From Agrobacterium leguminum (GTDB lineage Bacteria > Pseudomonadota > Alphaproteobacteria > Rhizobiales > Rhizobiaceae): a DNA stretch of 64,000 bases. The notes under the pieces were generated by a model, which saw only the letters and a program-made list of their open reading frames with translations, searched no databases and was not told where the DNA came from. The position numbers and the translations under genes are program-made. Positions 25,578 to 34,952 of this stretch are shown here, one piece after another. The first letter of the stretch is position 1; each line of letters opens with the position of its first letter. The stretch covers positions 62,001 to 126,000 of the forward strand of contig NZ_JADQWB010000003.1 of the NCBI RefSeq assembly GCF_015704895.1, read 5' to 3'.

Positions 25578-26456
25578 TCAGAGCGCTTCCGCGCCCGAAA
25601 TGATTTCAATGAGTTCCTTGGTGATCTGAGCCTGACGCTGACGGTTGTAGGAAAGCGTCAGCTTGTTGATCATCTCACCGGCATTGCGCGTTGCATTGTC
25701 CATCGCGCTCATCTTGGCGCCCATTTCACCGGCAACGTTTTCGAGCAGAGCCCGGAAAACCTGAACCGAAATGTTGCGCGGAATAAGGTCTTCCAGAATA
25801 GAAGCCGCATCCGGCTCATATTCGTAGACGGCGTTCTGCGTCGCGGCATCCTCTTCCACAACAGGCGTTGCGGCCGGAATGAGCTGCAGGCCGGTCGGGA
25901 TCTGGCTGATGACGGACTTGAATTCCGAATAGATCAGCGTGCAGACATCGAACTCACCGGCGTTGAAGAGCGAGATCACCTTCTTGGCGATCTGGTCGGC
26001 ATTTTCGAAACCGACCTTCTTCACGTCGCGCAGTTCAATGCGCTCGATGATGTTGGCTGCAAATTCGCGGCGAAGGCTGTCGTAACCCTTCTTGCCAACC
26101 GTGATGATCTTGACCGTCTTGCCTTCCGAAATCAGCTTGCGGGCGTGATCGCGGGCAAAACGGGAAATCTGCGAGTTGAAACCGCCGCAAAGGCCACGTT
26201 CAGCCGTGCAGACGACGAGCAGGTGCACGTCGTCCTTGCCGGTGCCGGTCATCAGCGCCGGAGCAACGTCCGCCTCGACCGCCTTGGCGATGTTGGCGAG
26301 AACGGCGCTCATGCGCTGAGAATAAGGCCGGGCGGCCTCCGCAGCTTCCTGGGCGCGCCGAAGCTTCGCCGCGGCGACCATTTTCATCGCCTTGGTAATC
26401 TTCTGCGTCGCCTTTACGGAGGCAATGCGGTTTTTCAGATCCTTTAGTGAAGGCAT
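25578..26456 (-). CDS. atpG: ATP synthase F1 subunit gamma
   Basis: Central stalk subunit, 292 residues. The N-terminal helix [36 protein letters not shown] and the C-terminal helix [43 protein letters not shown] are the two ends of the rotating coiled coil and are strongly conserved. GLCGGFN near residue 90 is also typical. A variable acidic insert (about residues 195-215, [17 protein letters not shown]) distinguishes rhizobial versions. Confidence 0.97.
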   Translation of the reverse strand: MPSLKDLKNRIASVKATQKITKAMKMVAAAKLRRAQEAAEAARPYSQRMSAVLANIAKAVEADVAPALMTGTGKDDVHLLVVCTAERGLCGGFNSQISRFARDHARKLISEGKTVKIITVGKKGYDSLRREFAANIIERIELRDVKKVGFENADQIAKKVISLFNAGEFDVCTLIYSEFKSVISQIPTGLQLIPAATPVVEEDAATQNAVYEYEPDAASILEDLIPRNISVQVFRALLENVAGEMGAKMSAMDNATRNAGEMINKLTLSYNRQRQAQITKELIEIISGAEAL

Positions 26457-26486
26457 CCGTTATCCGTCCGAGTAAAAGAGCCCTGA

Positions 26487-28016
26487 TTACGAGAAAGACT
26501 TGGCGAAGCTATCAAGAGCGCCCTTGAGCTTGCCCTTGGTATCGTCGCTGATAGCCTTTTCCATGCGGATGGTGTCGAGGATCGCCTTGCCTTCCGAGCG
26601 GAGGTAGGAAAGCAGACCCTGCTCGAACTTGCCGACCTGCGCGACCGGAACCTTGTCGAGGTAACCGTTGACACCGGCGAATATCACCGCGACCTGTTCT
26701 TCCGTCTTGAGCGGAGAGAACTGCGGCTGCTTCAGAAGCTCGGTCAGGCGGGCGCCGCGGTTGAGCAGGCGCTGCGTGGAAGCGTCGAGGTCCGAACCGA
26801 ACTGGGCGAAGGCAGCCATTTCGCGATACTGGGCAAGTTCACCCTTGATCGAACCGGCAACCTGCTTCATCGCCTTGATCTGAGCGGCGGAGCCAACGCG
26901 CGAAACCGACAGACCGACGTTAACGGCCGGACGAATGCCCTGATAGAACAGGTCGGTTTCAAGGAAGATCTGGCCGTCGGTGATCGAGATCACGTTGGTC
27001 GGAATAAAGGCCGAAACGTCGTTACCCTGGGTTTCGATGACCGGCAGAGCCGTCAGCGAACCAGCGCCCATTTCGTCGGAGAGCTTTGCAGCGCGCTCGA
27101 GAAGACGGGAGTGAAGGTAGAAAACGTCGCCCGGATAAGCTTCGCGGCCCGGCGGGCGGCGCAGCAGAAGCGACATCTGACGATAGGCAACGGCCTGCTT
27201 GGAAAGGTCGTCGTAGCCGATGAGAGCGTGCTTGCCGTTGTCACGGAAGTACTCGCCCATGGCGCAACCGGCAAACGGAGCAAGGTACTGCATCGGAGCC
27301 GGGTCGGAAGCGGTAGCAGCAACGATGATCGAATACTGCAGCGCGCCGCGCTCTTCCAGAACCTTCACGAACTGGGCGACGGTCGAACGCTTCTGACCGA
27401 TAGCGACGTAAACGCAATAAAGCTTGTCGCCGTCAGGGCCATTATCGTGAATGGCCTTCTGGTTCAGGATCGTGTCGAGAATGATGGCGGTCTTGCCGGT
27501 CTGGCGGTCGCCGATGACGAGCTCGCGCTGGCCGCGGCCAACCGGGATGAGCGCGTCGATGGCCTTGAGGCCGGTCGACATCGGCTCATGAACCGACTTG
27601 CGCGGAATGATGCCGGGAGCCTTGACGTCAACGCGCGAACGCTTGGCGGCATTGATCGGGCCCTTGCCGTCGATCGGGTTGCCGAGCGCGTCAACGACGC
27701 GGCCGAGCAGTTCCGGGCCGACAGGAACGTCAACGATAGCGCCAGTCCGCTTTACGGTGTCGCCTTCCTTGATGTCACGGTCCGAACCGAAGATAACCAC
27801 ACCGACGTTGTCGGCTTCGAGGTTGAGCGCCATGCCGCGAATGCCGCCGGGAAACTCGACCATTTCGCCGGCCTGAACATTGTCGAGGCCATAGACGCGG
27901 GCGATACCGTCACCGACGGAAAGCACCTGACCGACTTCCGAGACTTCCGCCTCGTTGCCGAAATTTTTGATTTGATCTTTCAGAATTGCGGAAATTTCCG
28001 CGGCGCGGATATCCAT
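26487..28016 (-). CDS. atpA: ATP synthase F1 subunit alpha
   Basis: Regulatory nucleotide-binding subunit, 509 residues. The Walker A loop is GDRQTGKT near residue 169, with [21 protein letters not shown] after it and the arginine-finger region [26 protein letters not shown] later. Its ATG overlaps the atpH stop by one base (TGATG), giving translational coupling. Length is standard. Confidence 0.97.
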   Translation of the reverse strand: MDIRAAEISAILKDQIKNFGNEAEVSEVGQVLSVGDGIARVYGLDNVQAGEMVEFPGGIRGMALNLEADNVGVVIFGSDRDIKEGDTVKRTGAIVDVPVGPELLGRVVDALGNPIDGKGPINAAKRSRVDVKAPGIIPRKSVHEPMSTGLKAIDALIPVGRGQRELVIGDRQTGKTAIILDTILNQKAIHDNGPDGDKLYCVYVAIGQKRSTVAQFVKVLEERGALQYSIIVAATASDPAPMQYLAPFAGCAMGEYFRDNGKHALIGYDDLSKQAVAYRQMSLLLRRPPGREAYPGDVFYLHSRLLERAAKLSDEMGAGSLTALPVIETQGNDVSAFIPTNVISITDGQIFLETDLFYQGIRPAVNVGLSVSRVGSAAQIKAMKQVAGSIKGELAQYREMAAFAQFGSDLDASTQRLLNRGARLTELLKQPQFSPLKTEEQVAVIFAGVNGYLDKVPVAQVGKFEQGLLSYLRSEGKAILDTIRMEKAISDDTKGKLKGALDSFAKSFS

Positions 28017-28582
28017 CAGCCAACCTCTTTCAGTGCAAGCTTAAGGGTGGAAAGTTTGGTGCGAAGAGACGTATCGATCTGGCGAGAGCCGACCTTGACG
28101 ATCAGGCCGCCGAGGATCGACGGATCGACGGTAACGGAAACCGCCACATCCTTGCCGGTAACGCTCTTCAGCGCCGCCTTCAGTTCAGTTTCCTGCGCCT
28201 CGTCGAGCGCATGTGCCGAGGTGACCTCGGCGGTGATTTCGCCGCGGTGGGCGGCGGCAATGGTGCGGTAGGCGCGGATCATGCCGGGAACGGCAAAGAG
28301 ACGGCGATTATTCGCAACGACCTTGAGGAAATTGAGAGCGAGACCGGCAATGCCGGCCTTTTCGCAGATCGCGGTGATTGCCTTGAACTGATCCTCGGCG
28401 GAAAACACCGGGCTCGCAACCAGACGCTTCAAATCGTCGCTTTCGTCGAGAAGTGCGCCGAACTTATCCAGATCGGCCTGAACCGCTTCGACCGCACCCG
28501 CTTCCAAAGCAAGCTCGAAAAGCGACGACGCATACCTTTCCGCTACACCGGATGTTCCATGGGAGGTGTCTGCCACGGGCAC
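28016..28582 (-). CDS. atpH: ATP synthase subunit delta
   Basis: Peripheral-stalk subunit (OSCP homologue), 188 residues, that holds F1 to the membrane sector. [17 protein letters not shown] at the start and [31 protein letters not shown] at the end are family hallmarks. It is the first gene of the operon. The membrane F0 genes (a, c, b) are not adjacent, as is usual in alphaproteobacteria where F0 and F1 are separate operons. Confidence 0.95.
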   Translation of the reverse strand: MPVADTSHGTSGVAERYASSLFELALEAGAVEAVQADLDKFGALLDESDDLKRLVASPVFSAEDQFKAITAICEKAGIAGLALNFLKVVANNRRLFAVPGMIRAYRTIAAAHRGEITAEVTSAHALDEAQETELKAALKSVTGKDVAVSVTVDPSILGGLIVKVGSRQIDTSLRTKLSTLKLALKEVG

Positions 28583-28639
28583 TTTTTCCCTGCTAATCGT
28601 CCAAGACCATCAGCGATGGGGCTCCACCGCATCAAATTC

Positions 28640-28654
28640 TTGAAATCGTTTCAA
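28640..28654. promoter_or_regulatory. Palindrome in the atp operon leader region
   Basis: Perfect inverted repeat TTGAAA-TCG-TTTCAA located 58 bp upstream of the atpH start codon. It could be an operator or a leader hairpin; no regulator is implied by the sequence. Confidence 0.3.
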
Positions 28655-28843
28655 TTTCCCCGAAAAAGACCGGAATTCCCCCCTGCCTTTTCCCAATTTC
28701 GCGGTCCGTCTAGCATAGGACGCCGGGACTCGCAACACGCGTAATAGCGGAAAGCGCCGTTTGGGCAAGGGGGAATGCGTTTAAATTTTCCGATTTCGCC
28801 CAGGATGCGGCATCTGTGCGTCACAAAAGGCAAAAAGCCCGCT

Positions 28844-29230
28844 TCAGACCAGCCCGAACACGTAGCTCAACGACAGTGCAGCGAGCAGAAAGTGTACAAC
28901 CAGAAGTAAGAAATTCCGCATAGTTGCGCCACCATCGGAGAGTATGGAGAGAATGCCGCCAAAGACACTGAGGCCGAAAGCCGCACCAAAGGCGAGATAG
29001 ACCATGGGCTGCGCGAGAAGCAGGGCGGCGGCGCCGAGGCCGAGATAGAACCCGGCAAGCGACGAACGCACAAGCGCATAACCATCCCTGCGCTCACCCG
29101 CCGGCTGCAGACCAAAGGCACGCAGCGTCACACCCGGCGCAAACATAAAAAAGAGACCCATCACGGCCGAAACCACCGCCGCTCCGAAGGCCAGCTGCTC
29201 GCCGAACTCGGCGGGAAAATAAAACTCCAT
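28844..29230 (-). CDS. Small four-helix membrane protein, DUF4345-like
   Basis: Hydrophobic protein of 128 residues with about four membrane spans (FGAAVVSAVMGLFFMFAPGV, AGFYLGLGAAALLLAQPMVYL, AFGLSVFGGILSIL, NFLLLVVHFLLAALSLSYVFG). The pattern FAPGVTLRAFGL and R..RSSLAGFYLGLG resembles DUF4345 membrane proteins. A TTG at 29242 would extend it by four residues, but the ATG at 29230 has a GGGGAACGAG site. No function is known. It lies alone between the atp operon and priA on the minus strand. Confidence 0.75.
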   Translation of the reverse strand: MEFYFPAEFGEQLAFGAAVVSAVMGLFFMFAPGVTLRAFGLQPAGERRDGYALVRSSLAGFYLGLGAAALLLAQPMVYLAFGAAFGLSVFGGILSILSDGGATMRNFLLLVVHFLLAALSLSYVFGLV

Positions 29231-29309
29231 CTCGTTCCCCAAATCATTTTGACTGCCTGCTGCGTTATGACACGGTCATGACAGCGGGAAAACGCCCCGG
29301 CGGCAAAGT

Positions 29310-31526
29310 TCAAAGGAAACTTTGCGGGTCGATATCGAGCTGCACATGTACGCTGCCGCGCTCTTTCGGGCCATTGGCCAGAAGCGTGCGGAGAAAAGAC
29401 TGCATGTCCGAATTGCGCCGCCCGTGCACCAGCAGGCGGAAACGGTGGCGGCCACGGATGAGCGCGAGCGGCGCTTCCGCCGGGCCGAGCAGCATGATGC
29501 CGGCAACCTGCGGGGCTGCTGCCCTCAAGCCCCGCGCATGGGTTTCCGCTTCCCCGCGCGTATCGGCGGAAACGATGATCGAGGCAAGCCGTCCGAAGGG
29601 CGGCAGAACGGCTTTTTCCCGCTCCACGATTTCCCTTTCGTAGAAGGCCGATGCATCGCCCGAAACGATGGCCTGCATGACGGGGTGCTGCGGCTGATAG
29701 GTCTGCAACAGGCCATGGCTCTTCAACCCCGTGCGCCCGGCGCGCCCCGTCACCTGCGACAACAGCTGAAATGTTCGCTCCGCCGCACGCGGATCGCCAT
29801 TGGCAAGGCCGAGATCGGCATCGACGATGCCCACCAGCGTCATCAGCGGAAAATTATGCCCCTTGGCGACGAGCTGCGTACCGATCACGATATCGGCCTC
29901 GCCCTTGACGATCGCCTCCAGCTCCAGCCGCAAGCGTTTGACTCCCATGAGATCGGAGGAGAGCACGATGGTGCGGGCTTCCGGGAAATGTTTCTCCACC
30001 TCCTCGGCGATGCGCTCCACACCCGGCCCGCAGGCCACCAGATGATCGAAGGTGCCGCATTCCGGGCAATGATCGGGCGTCGGCTCGCTGTGGCCGCACT
30101 GGTGGCATTGCAATTGATTGCGGAACCGGTGCTCCACCAGCCAGCTGGAACATTGCGGGCATTGGAAACGGTGGCCGCAGACCCGGCAAAGCGTCAGCGG
30201 CGCATAACCGCGACGATTGAGGAACAGCAGCGCCTGCTCGCCCTTCTCGATGGTCTTGCCGATGCCTCGCAGCAGAACCGGGGAAAGAAATCCTCCCCTC
30301 TCCGGCGGGTGACGCCGCATATCGACAAGGTGCAGATCGGGCATCGCCGCATCGCCGAACCGCGTGTGCAGATGAATGGTGTTATAACGCCCCGAACTGC
30401 CGTTAACCTGGCTTTCCACCGATGGCGTGGCCGACACCAGCACGACAGGGAATTCCGCGATCCGCGCTCTCACCACCGCCATGTCGCGGGCATTATAATA
30501 GACGCGGTCCTCCTGCTTATAGGCCGGGTCGTGCTCCTCATCGACGATGATCAGACCGAGATTGTCGAAGGGCAGGAAAAGTGCGGAGCGCGCACCGGCC
30601 ACCACCTTCACTTCGCCCGTCACCGCCTGCCGCCAGACCTTTTCTCGCATGCGCGGCGACAGGTCCGAATGCCATTCCGCCGGTTTCGCACCGAAACGAT
30701 CCTGAAAACGTTCAAGGAAGGCCGCGGTCAGTGCAATTTCGGGCAGCAGGATGAGAACCTGCTTGCCCTGACGGAGCGTCTCCGCCACCGCCTCGAAATA
30801 GACCTCGGTTTTGCCAGAACCTGTGACGCCGTCGATCAGCGAAACATGAAAGCCACCCTTGCGCACATCCTCGAGTATCTCCGAAGCGGCCTGTTTCTGC
30901 GGGCCTTCCAGACGCGGCTCGACATAATCAGGATCGGGTTCGGCCACGACAGGCGGCGCCGGCAGAAACACCGTCTCGAATACGCCCTGCTTGACGAGAC
31001 CGTCGATAACGCTGGTCGAAACGCCGGCGGCATGGGCAAGCCCGCTCTTCGTCCAGCCATGCCCTTCAGCCGCCAGTTCCATGACCCGCTCGCGGGCGGG
31101 CGTAAGGCGCTCCGGCCGACCTTCGGTCAGCCGCAGCCCCTCGATCATCGGCTCGGGATCGAAGGCCGCGGGCGCTCTGAGCGCCATGCGGGCCACGAGG
31201 CCGGGCGGAGAAAGCGTATAGGCGGCGACCCAGTCGACGAAGCGGCGCATCTCCGCCTTCAGCGGCGGGCACTCGAAACTTTTGGTGATGGGCCGCAGCT
31301 TCTTTGGATCGACGCCCTTCTCGCCCGCATCGTCCCACACCACGCCGAAGACCTGCCGGGGGCCGAGCGGCACCTGCACGACGGAACCCGTCTCCACCAC
31401 CATATCCTCGGGCACCGAATAGCTGTAGGGCCCCGGCGCCGGCATGGGCACGAGAACGGGCACCGTGCGCGTGGGCGACGGCGGGTCGAACAGAGCCCCA
31501 AACAGATCGGACGAATCTTTTGCCAT
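29310..31526 (-). CDS. priA: Primosomal protein N', replication restart helicase PriA
   Basis: DEXH-box helicase of 738 residues that reloads replication at stalled forks. The N-terminal DNA-binding domain is followed by Walker A GVTGSGKTEVYFEA near residue 226 and the DEEH box LIIVDEEHDPAYKQ. Eight zinc-binding cysteines lie in CRVCGHRFQCPQCSSWLVEH and CHQCGHSEPTPDHCPECG, and the helicase motif V/VI segment is VTGRAGRTGLKSHGLLQT. The ATG at 31526 gives a normal N-terminus; an in-frame start at 31601 is less likely. It is divergent from xerC with about 120 bp between them. Confidence 0.95.
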   Translation of the reverse strand: MAKDSSDLFGALFDPPSPTRTVPVLVPMPAPGPYSYSVPEDMVVETGSVVQVPLGPRQVFGVVWDDAGEKGVDPKKLRPITKSFECPPLKAEMRRFVDWVAAYTLSPPGLVARMALRAPAAFDPEPMIEGLRLTEGRPERLTPARERVMELAAEGHGWTKSGLAHAAGVSTSVIDGLVKQGVFETVFLPAPPVVAEPDPDYVEPRLEGPQKQAASEILEDVRKGGFHVSLIDGVTGSGKTEVYFEAVAETLRQGKQVLILLPEIALTAAFLERFQDRFGAKPAEWHSDLSPRMREKVWRQAVTGEVKVVAGARSALFLPFDNLGLIIVDEEHDPAYKQEDRVYYNARDMAVVRARIAEFPVVLVSATPSVESQVNGSSGRYNTIHLHTRFGDAAMPDLHLVDMRRHPPERGGFLSPVLLRGIGKTIEKGEQALLFLNRRGYAPLTLCRVCGHRFQCPQCSSWLVEHRFRNQLQCHQCGHSEPTPDHCPECGTFDHLVACGPGVERIAEEVEKHFPEARTIVLSSDLMGVKRLRLELEAIVKGEADIVIGTQLVAKGHNFPLMTLVGIVDADLGLANGDPRAAERTFQLLSQVTGRAGRTGLKSHGLLQTYQPQHPVMQAIVSGDASAFYEREIVEREKAVLPPFGRLASIIVSADTRGEAETHARGLRAAAPQVAGIMLLGPAEAPLALIRGRHRFRLLVHGRRNSDMQSFLRTLLANGPKERGSVHVQLDIDPQSFL

Positions 31527-31647
31527 GATGTGGCGACCATGCCCCGACGACAGGAAAAAGGAAACCGCCCGGATGTAGTGGGCGCGCCTTGCAAAGTCCA
31601 CCTCTTAACCAAATGCTGACCATAAGCGCATAGCTTCAACGCATGGA

Positions 31648-32595
31648 ATGGAGCGCCCCGTGACCGAAATCCTGACATTTGCCCAAGCCGATCTTCTTGA
31701 CGAGCGCCAGTCCTGGCTCGCCGCCCTCGCAGGCGAACGCCGGCTTTCGGACAATACCGTCGAGGCTTATGAGCGCGATACCAGGCAATTTCTGACATTC
31801 CTGACCGGATATATCGGCAAACCGGCCTCCATCACCGATATTGCCGATCTGCGCCCGGTCGATCTTCGCGCCTTTCTGGCCAACCGGCGCAAGGAAGGTG
31901 CCGGCGCACGTTCGCTGGGCCGGCATCTGGCAGGCCTGCGCTCCCTGCTTCATCACCTGCAGAAAAAAGGCCTGGTGAATGCCGCAGGCGCCACCGCCAT
32001 GCGCGCGCCAAAACAGCCGAAATCGCTACCGAAACCGCTGACCGACCGGCAGGCGTTGAAAATCACCACGAGTGAAGCGCAACTGAACGACGAACCATGG
32101 ATCGCCGCCCGCAATGCCGCGGTTCTTTCATTGCTTTATGGCTGCGGCCTTCGCATTTCCGAGGCGCTTGGCCTTACCCCGGCCGATTTCCCACCCGGCG
32201 CCCGCAGCCTGCGCATTACCGGCAAAGGCAACAAGACGCGGATTGTGCCCCTGCTGGCGGTGGTGACGGAAGCTGTCGATACCTACAGGAAGCTTTGCCC
32301 CTATGCCCTGTCGGCGGATGAGCCCATGTTCCTTGGCGCACGCGGCGGCAAGCTGCAGCCCGCCATCATCCAGAGGGAAATGCAGAAGCTGCGCGGCGCT
32401 TTCGGCCTGCCGGAAAACGCCACACCGCATGCGCTGCGCCACTCCTTCGCCACGCACCTTCTTGCCGGCGGCGGCGACCTGCGCACGATTCAGGAACTGC
32501 TCGGCCATGCGAGCCTCTCCACCACACAGGTCTATACCGGGGTCGACACCGCAAGACTGCTGGAAATCTACGACAACGCCCATCCTCGCGCATGA
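31648..32595 (+). CDS. xerC: Tyrosine recombinase XerC
   Basis: Site-specific recombinase of 315 residues that resolves chromosome dimers at dif together with XerD. The N-terminal SAM-like domain (about 15-105) is followed by the catalytic domain. The catalytic set is visible: Arg in YGCGLRISEALGL, Lys in GKGNKTRIVPL, His and Arg in HALRHSFATHLLAGGGDLRTIQ, His in LLGHASLSTTQ, and Tyr in VYTGVD. No dif-like site was recognised nearby. Divergent priA shares the promoter region. Confidence 0.94.
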   Translation: MERPVTEILTFAQADLLDERQSWLAALAGERRLSDNTVEAYERDTRQFLTFLTGYIGKPASITDIADLRPVDLRAFLANRRKEGAGARSLGRHLAGLRSLLHHLQKKGLVNAAGATAMRAPKQPKSLPKPLTDRQALKITTSEAQLNDEPWIAARNAAVLSLLYGCGLRISEALGLTPADFPPGARSLRITGKGNKTRIVPLLAVVTEAVDTYRKLCPYALSADEPMFLGARGGKLQPAIIQREMQKLRGAFGLPENATPHALRHSFATHLLAGGGDLRTIQELLGHASLSTTQVYTGVDTARLLEIYDNAHPRA

Positions 32596-32604
32596 AGCAG
32601 GAAA

Positions 32605-32627
32605 TGGTTAACCATAATCATTAACCA
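32605..32627. repeat. Inverted repeat between xerC and the TraB/GumN gene
   Basis: TGGTTAA at 32605-32611 and TTAACCA at 32621-32627, a perfect 7-bp inverted repeat with a 9-bp spacer, starting 10 bp after the xerC stop. It may be a weak hairpin or an operator for the next gene, which starts 49 bp later. Confidence 0.35.
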
Positions 32628-32675
32628 GACATCCAAGCCGCCGTTCTATAAGCGAACGACAACCGGATTGGACCG

Positions 32676-33773
32676 ATGCACAGCCTGATAAAACCGCAAA
32701 ACCTCACCGCCACCTTGATGGGCAAGACCGGCGACGCCCTGCTGTGGCTGCTTGCCGCCCTGCATGTCACCGCCGTCGCAATCCTGCTCATGACCTTGCT
32801 TTCGCTGGGGCAAGCGGAAGCCGCGCAGCAGCAGATCACCTGCACCGGCAGCGACATTCTCGTGGAAATGCGCAAGACCGATCCGCAGGCCTTCGCAAAG
32901 ATCGAGCAGGAAGCGGCCGCGATCCCCAACGGCAAGGGCAATTTCTGGCGCATCGAAAAGGCGGGAACGCCCACGTCCTATCTTCTCGGCACCATGCATG
33001 TCACCGATCCGCGTGTTCTGGAAATGCCTGCCGCCGCCAGCCCCGCCTTCGAAAAAGCCGCGACGGTGATCGTGGAATCGGACGAAATCGTCGATGACAA
33101 GAAGGTCGCGGCCTCGCTGCTGAGCAAGCCCGAACTCACCATGTTTCTGAATGGCAAATCGATCACCGACATCCTGTCGCCGGAAAATGTCGCGCGTCTG
33201 GAAAAGGGCCTCAAGGAGCGCGGCATCCCGCTGAACGCCGTTTCGAGAATGAAGCCGTGGATGCTTTCGAGCTTCGTCGCCCTTCCTGCCTGTGAATTCG
33301 CCCGCAAGGCCACCGGCCTCTCCTTTCTGGACAAGAAGCTGGCCGAAGATGCCATCGCGGACGGAAAACACCTTGTCGGGCTGGAGACCATGGTGGAGCA
33401 GCTGACGGCCATGTCCGAGCTGCCGATGGAATTTCATCTTCAGGCGCTGATCGAAACGCTCGAACTGGGCGACCGCATGGATGACATCATGACAACCATG
33501 ACCGATCTTTACGTCGCCGGCGATATCGGCATGACCATGCCCATGCTGAAAAGCCTGGACCCCAAGAAGGCGGCAGCCGAAAGCGAACAGGGCTACGCCG
33601 CCTTCGAGCAGCGCATCATCACCGACCGCAACCACGTCATGGCGGAACGGGCAGCCCCCGAGCTTGCCAGGGGCAATGTCTTCATGGCCGTCGGCGCACT
33701 GCATTTGCCGGGCGAGGAAGGCCTTGTCGAATTGCTGCGCGCGGAAGGCTTCACCCTCACGCGGGTCGATTGA
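32676..33773 (+). CDS. TraB/GumN family protein, membrane anchored
   Basis: Protein of 365 residues with an N-terminal hydrophobic segment (residues about 22-47, LLWLLAALHVTAVAILLMTLLSL), then a TraB/GumN domain. The two family GxxH motifs are present: LGTMHVTDPR near residue 108 and VGALHLPGEEGLVELL near the end, together with GLETMVEQL in the middle. Family members are proposed Tiki-like metalloproteases or plasmid-pheromone shutdown factors; no activity is established for bacterial versions of this type. The C-terminal coding end overlaps the convergent DUF2867-like gene by 17 bp. Confidence 0.85.
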   Translation: MHSLIKPQNLTATLMGKTGDALLWLLAALHVTAVAILLMTLLSLGQAEAAQQQITCTGSDILVEMRKTDPQAFAKIEQEAAAIPNGKGNFWRIEKAGTPTSYLLGTMHVTDPRVLEMPAAASPAFEKAATVIVESDEIVDDKKVAASLLSKPELTMFLNGKSITDILSPENVARLEKGLKERGIPLNAVSRMKPWMLSSFVALPACEFARKATGLSFLDKKLAEDAIADGKHLVGLETMVEQLTAMSELPMEFHLQALIETLELGDRMDDIMTTMTDLYVAGDIGMTMPMLKSLDPKKAAAESEQGYAAFEQRIITDRNHVMAERAAPELARGNVFMAVGALHLPGEEGLVELLRAEGFTLTRVD

Positions 33774-34245
33774 CCCGCTCACTCCCGATGCTGACGGACC
33801 GGACATTCGCGCAGAACGGCCGCATCGTCGCCGGCACGATGCGGCGGTGAAACGGTCCGACGACAAGAAGATAAAGCCGCCCGAACAGGTTCTTGCGCCT
33901 GACGATGGTGGTGACACTCACCAGCTGGCGGTTTTCCTTCTCTTCGAGATCAACGACGATCCGGAAATCGAGATGGCGGTCGTCGAAGCCGAGCACAGTC
34001 CGCTGTGGCGTGGAGGACAGGACGGGAAAACCGCCTGCCGACGTCCCAGCCGCCATTTCGACCGTTCTTAAACCGAAAAGCGCCACCACGCGGTTTCGAA
34101 GCGCCATAAGGCTGCGGATCCATACCGGAGGATGATCGAGAAGGAGCTTGCTCACATCGAGTGAGGACAGTTCCGGCGTCACCATCTCTCCCTGATAGCT
34201 ATCCCGCCAGTCGGCGCCCGGCAATATGTCTTCGAAATCCTGCAT
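33757..34245 (-). CDS. DUF2867-like protein
   Basis: Protein of 162 residues that opens with ADWRDSYQGEM, then HPPVWIRSLMALRNRVVALFGL, and ends with FGRLYLLVVGPFHRRIVPATMRP. This is the pattern I associate with DUF2867, a family of unknown function with a START-like fold. There is no signal peptide or clear membrane span. It is encoded opposite and tail-to-tail with the TraB/GumN gene, overlapping it by 17 bp, and lies downstream of the cytochrome b561 gene on the same strand. A weak CGGGA site precedes the ATG at 34245. Confidence 0.72.
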   Translation of the reverse strand: MQDFEDILPGADWRDSYQGEMVTPELSSLDVSKLLLDHPPVWIRSLMALRNRVVALFGLRTVEMAAGTSAGGFPVLSSTPQRTVLGFDDRHLDFRIVVDLEEKENRQLVSVTTIVRRKNLFGRLYLLVVGPFHRRIVPATMRPFCANVRSVSIGSERVNRPA

Positions 34246-34324
34246 TCCCGAACCCCGGCCGCGCCATGCGGCAAGGATGATATTCCTCTTTTTCCAGGGA
34301 GCCGGAAACGCGACAAACCGCCGC

Positions 34325-34825
34325 TTAGCCGTGCGTCATGCGCTTCAGGACATTGGTGCGCCAGTAGAACTGGTGAACCAGAACGGCGACGACGTGACCG
34401 GCGATCAACACCCACATCAGCGCCTTGAAGGGACCGGAATGCAACTGCCCGGCCGGCTGAGCGCCGAAGTAATAAGCGGCAATACCGGACAGGGGCAGGA
34501 CGAGGAACAGGGCATAAAAGGTGAAATGCGCCACCTTCGCCGCAATCTGAAACGGCCGCGGTTCTTCGGCGGGATGCGGCGGCACGCCCTGGAAGAATCG
34601 TAGACAGAGGCGCAGCACCGCAAGCAACAGAATGGTGAAGCCGACATAGGCGTGAATATTGGCCGAAGATACCTGTTCCTGCGTCAGTGTTTCGCCCCGC
34701 CGCATCAGCCGGTAAGCATGTTCCATGCCATCGGGAAACAACAGGTTGAAGAAGATCAGAAGCGCCATCGCCCAATGAATGATGCGCTGCGGAACGGTGA
34801 AGGAAACTTGATTTGGAAACGCCAT
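34325..34825 (-). CDS. Cytochrome b561 family protein
   Basis: Membrane dihaem cytochrome of 166 residues with four spans. Likely haem-ligand histidines lie in PQRIIHWAMALLIFF, NIHAYVGFTILLL, KVAHFTFYALFLVL and AGHVVAVLVHQFYWRTNVLKRM. Bacterial b561 proteins of this type shuttle electrons across the inner membrane and have been linked to superoxide oxidation. An in-frame TTG at 34843 is an alternative start, but ATG 34825 (MAFPNQVSF) gives the usual short N-terminus. It follows the lpdA terminator on the same strand. Confidence 0.88.
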   Translation of the reverse strand: MAFPNQVSFTVPQRIIHWAMALLIFFNLLFPDGMEHAYRLMRRGETLTQEQVSSANIHAYVGFTILLLAVLRLCLRFFQGVPPHPAEEPRPFQIAAKVAHFTFYALFLVLPLSGIAAYYFGAQPAGQLHSGPFKALMWVLIAGHVVAVLVHQFYWRTNVLKRMTHG

Positions 34826-34874
34826 TTTATTGCCTTTTATCAAAAGGTTAGACAGGCTGTGGCGCGAGTATGGA

Positions 34875-34905
34875 AAACCCCGGCCTGCATGGCAAGCCGG
34901 GGTTT
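34875..34905 (-). terminator. Rho-independent terminator of lpdA and the mdh-suc operon
   Basis: Stem AAACCCCGGC/GCCGGGGTTT with an 11-nt loop, followed on the minus strand by TTTTCC, starting about 48 bp after the lpdA stop. It probably ends the long leftward TCA-cycle operon. Confidence 0.82.
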
Positions 34906-34952
34906 GGCAGATGACTGAAATTTAATGTTGGAGCGTCTGGCTCCAACACCGA

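Noticed and set aside
29322-31619. Open frame of 765 codons on the plus strand
   Set aside because: Antisense to priA, whose zinc and helicase motifs are intact; the plus-strand product is Arg/His-rich shadow sequence.
31648-32595. XerC as an integrase marking a mobile element
   Set aside because: It has the standard XerC length and residues, there are no flanking repeats or phage genes, and the neighbours are housekeeping.
32608-32624. Possible CtrA site after xerC
   Set aside because: The two TTAA cores are 9 bp apart instead of the consensus 7 bp, so I keep it only as an unexplained dyad.
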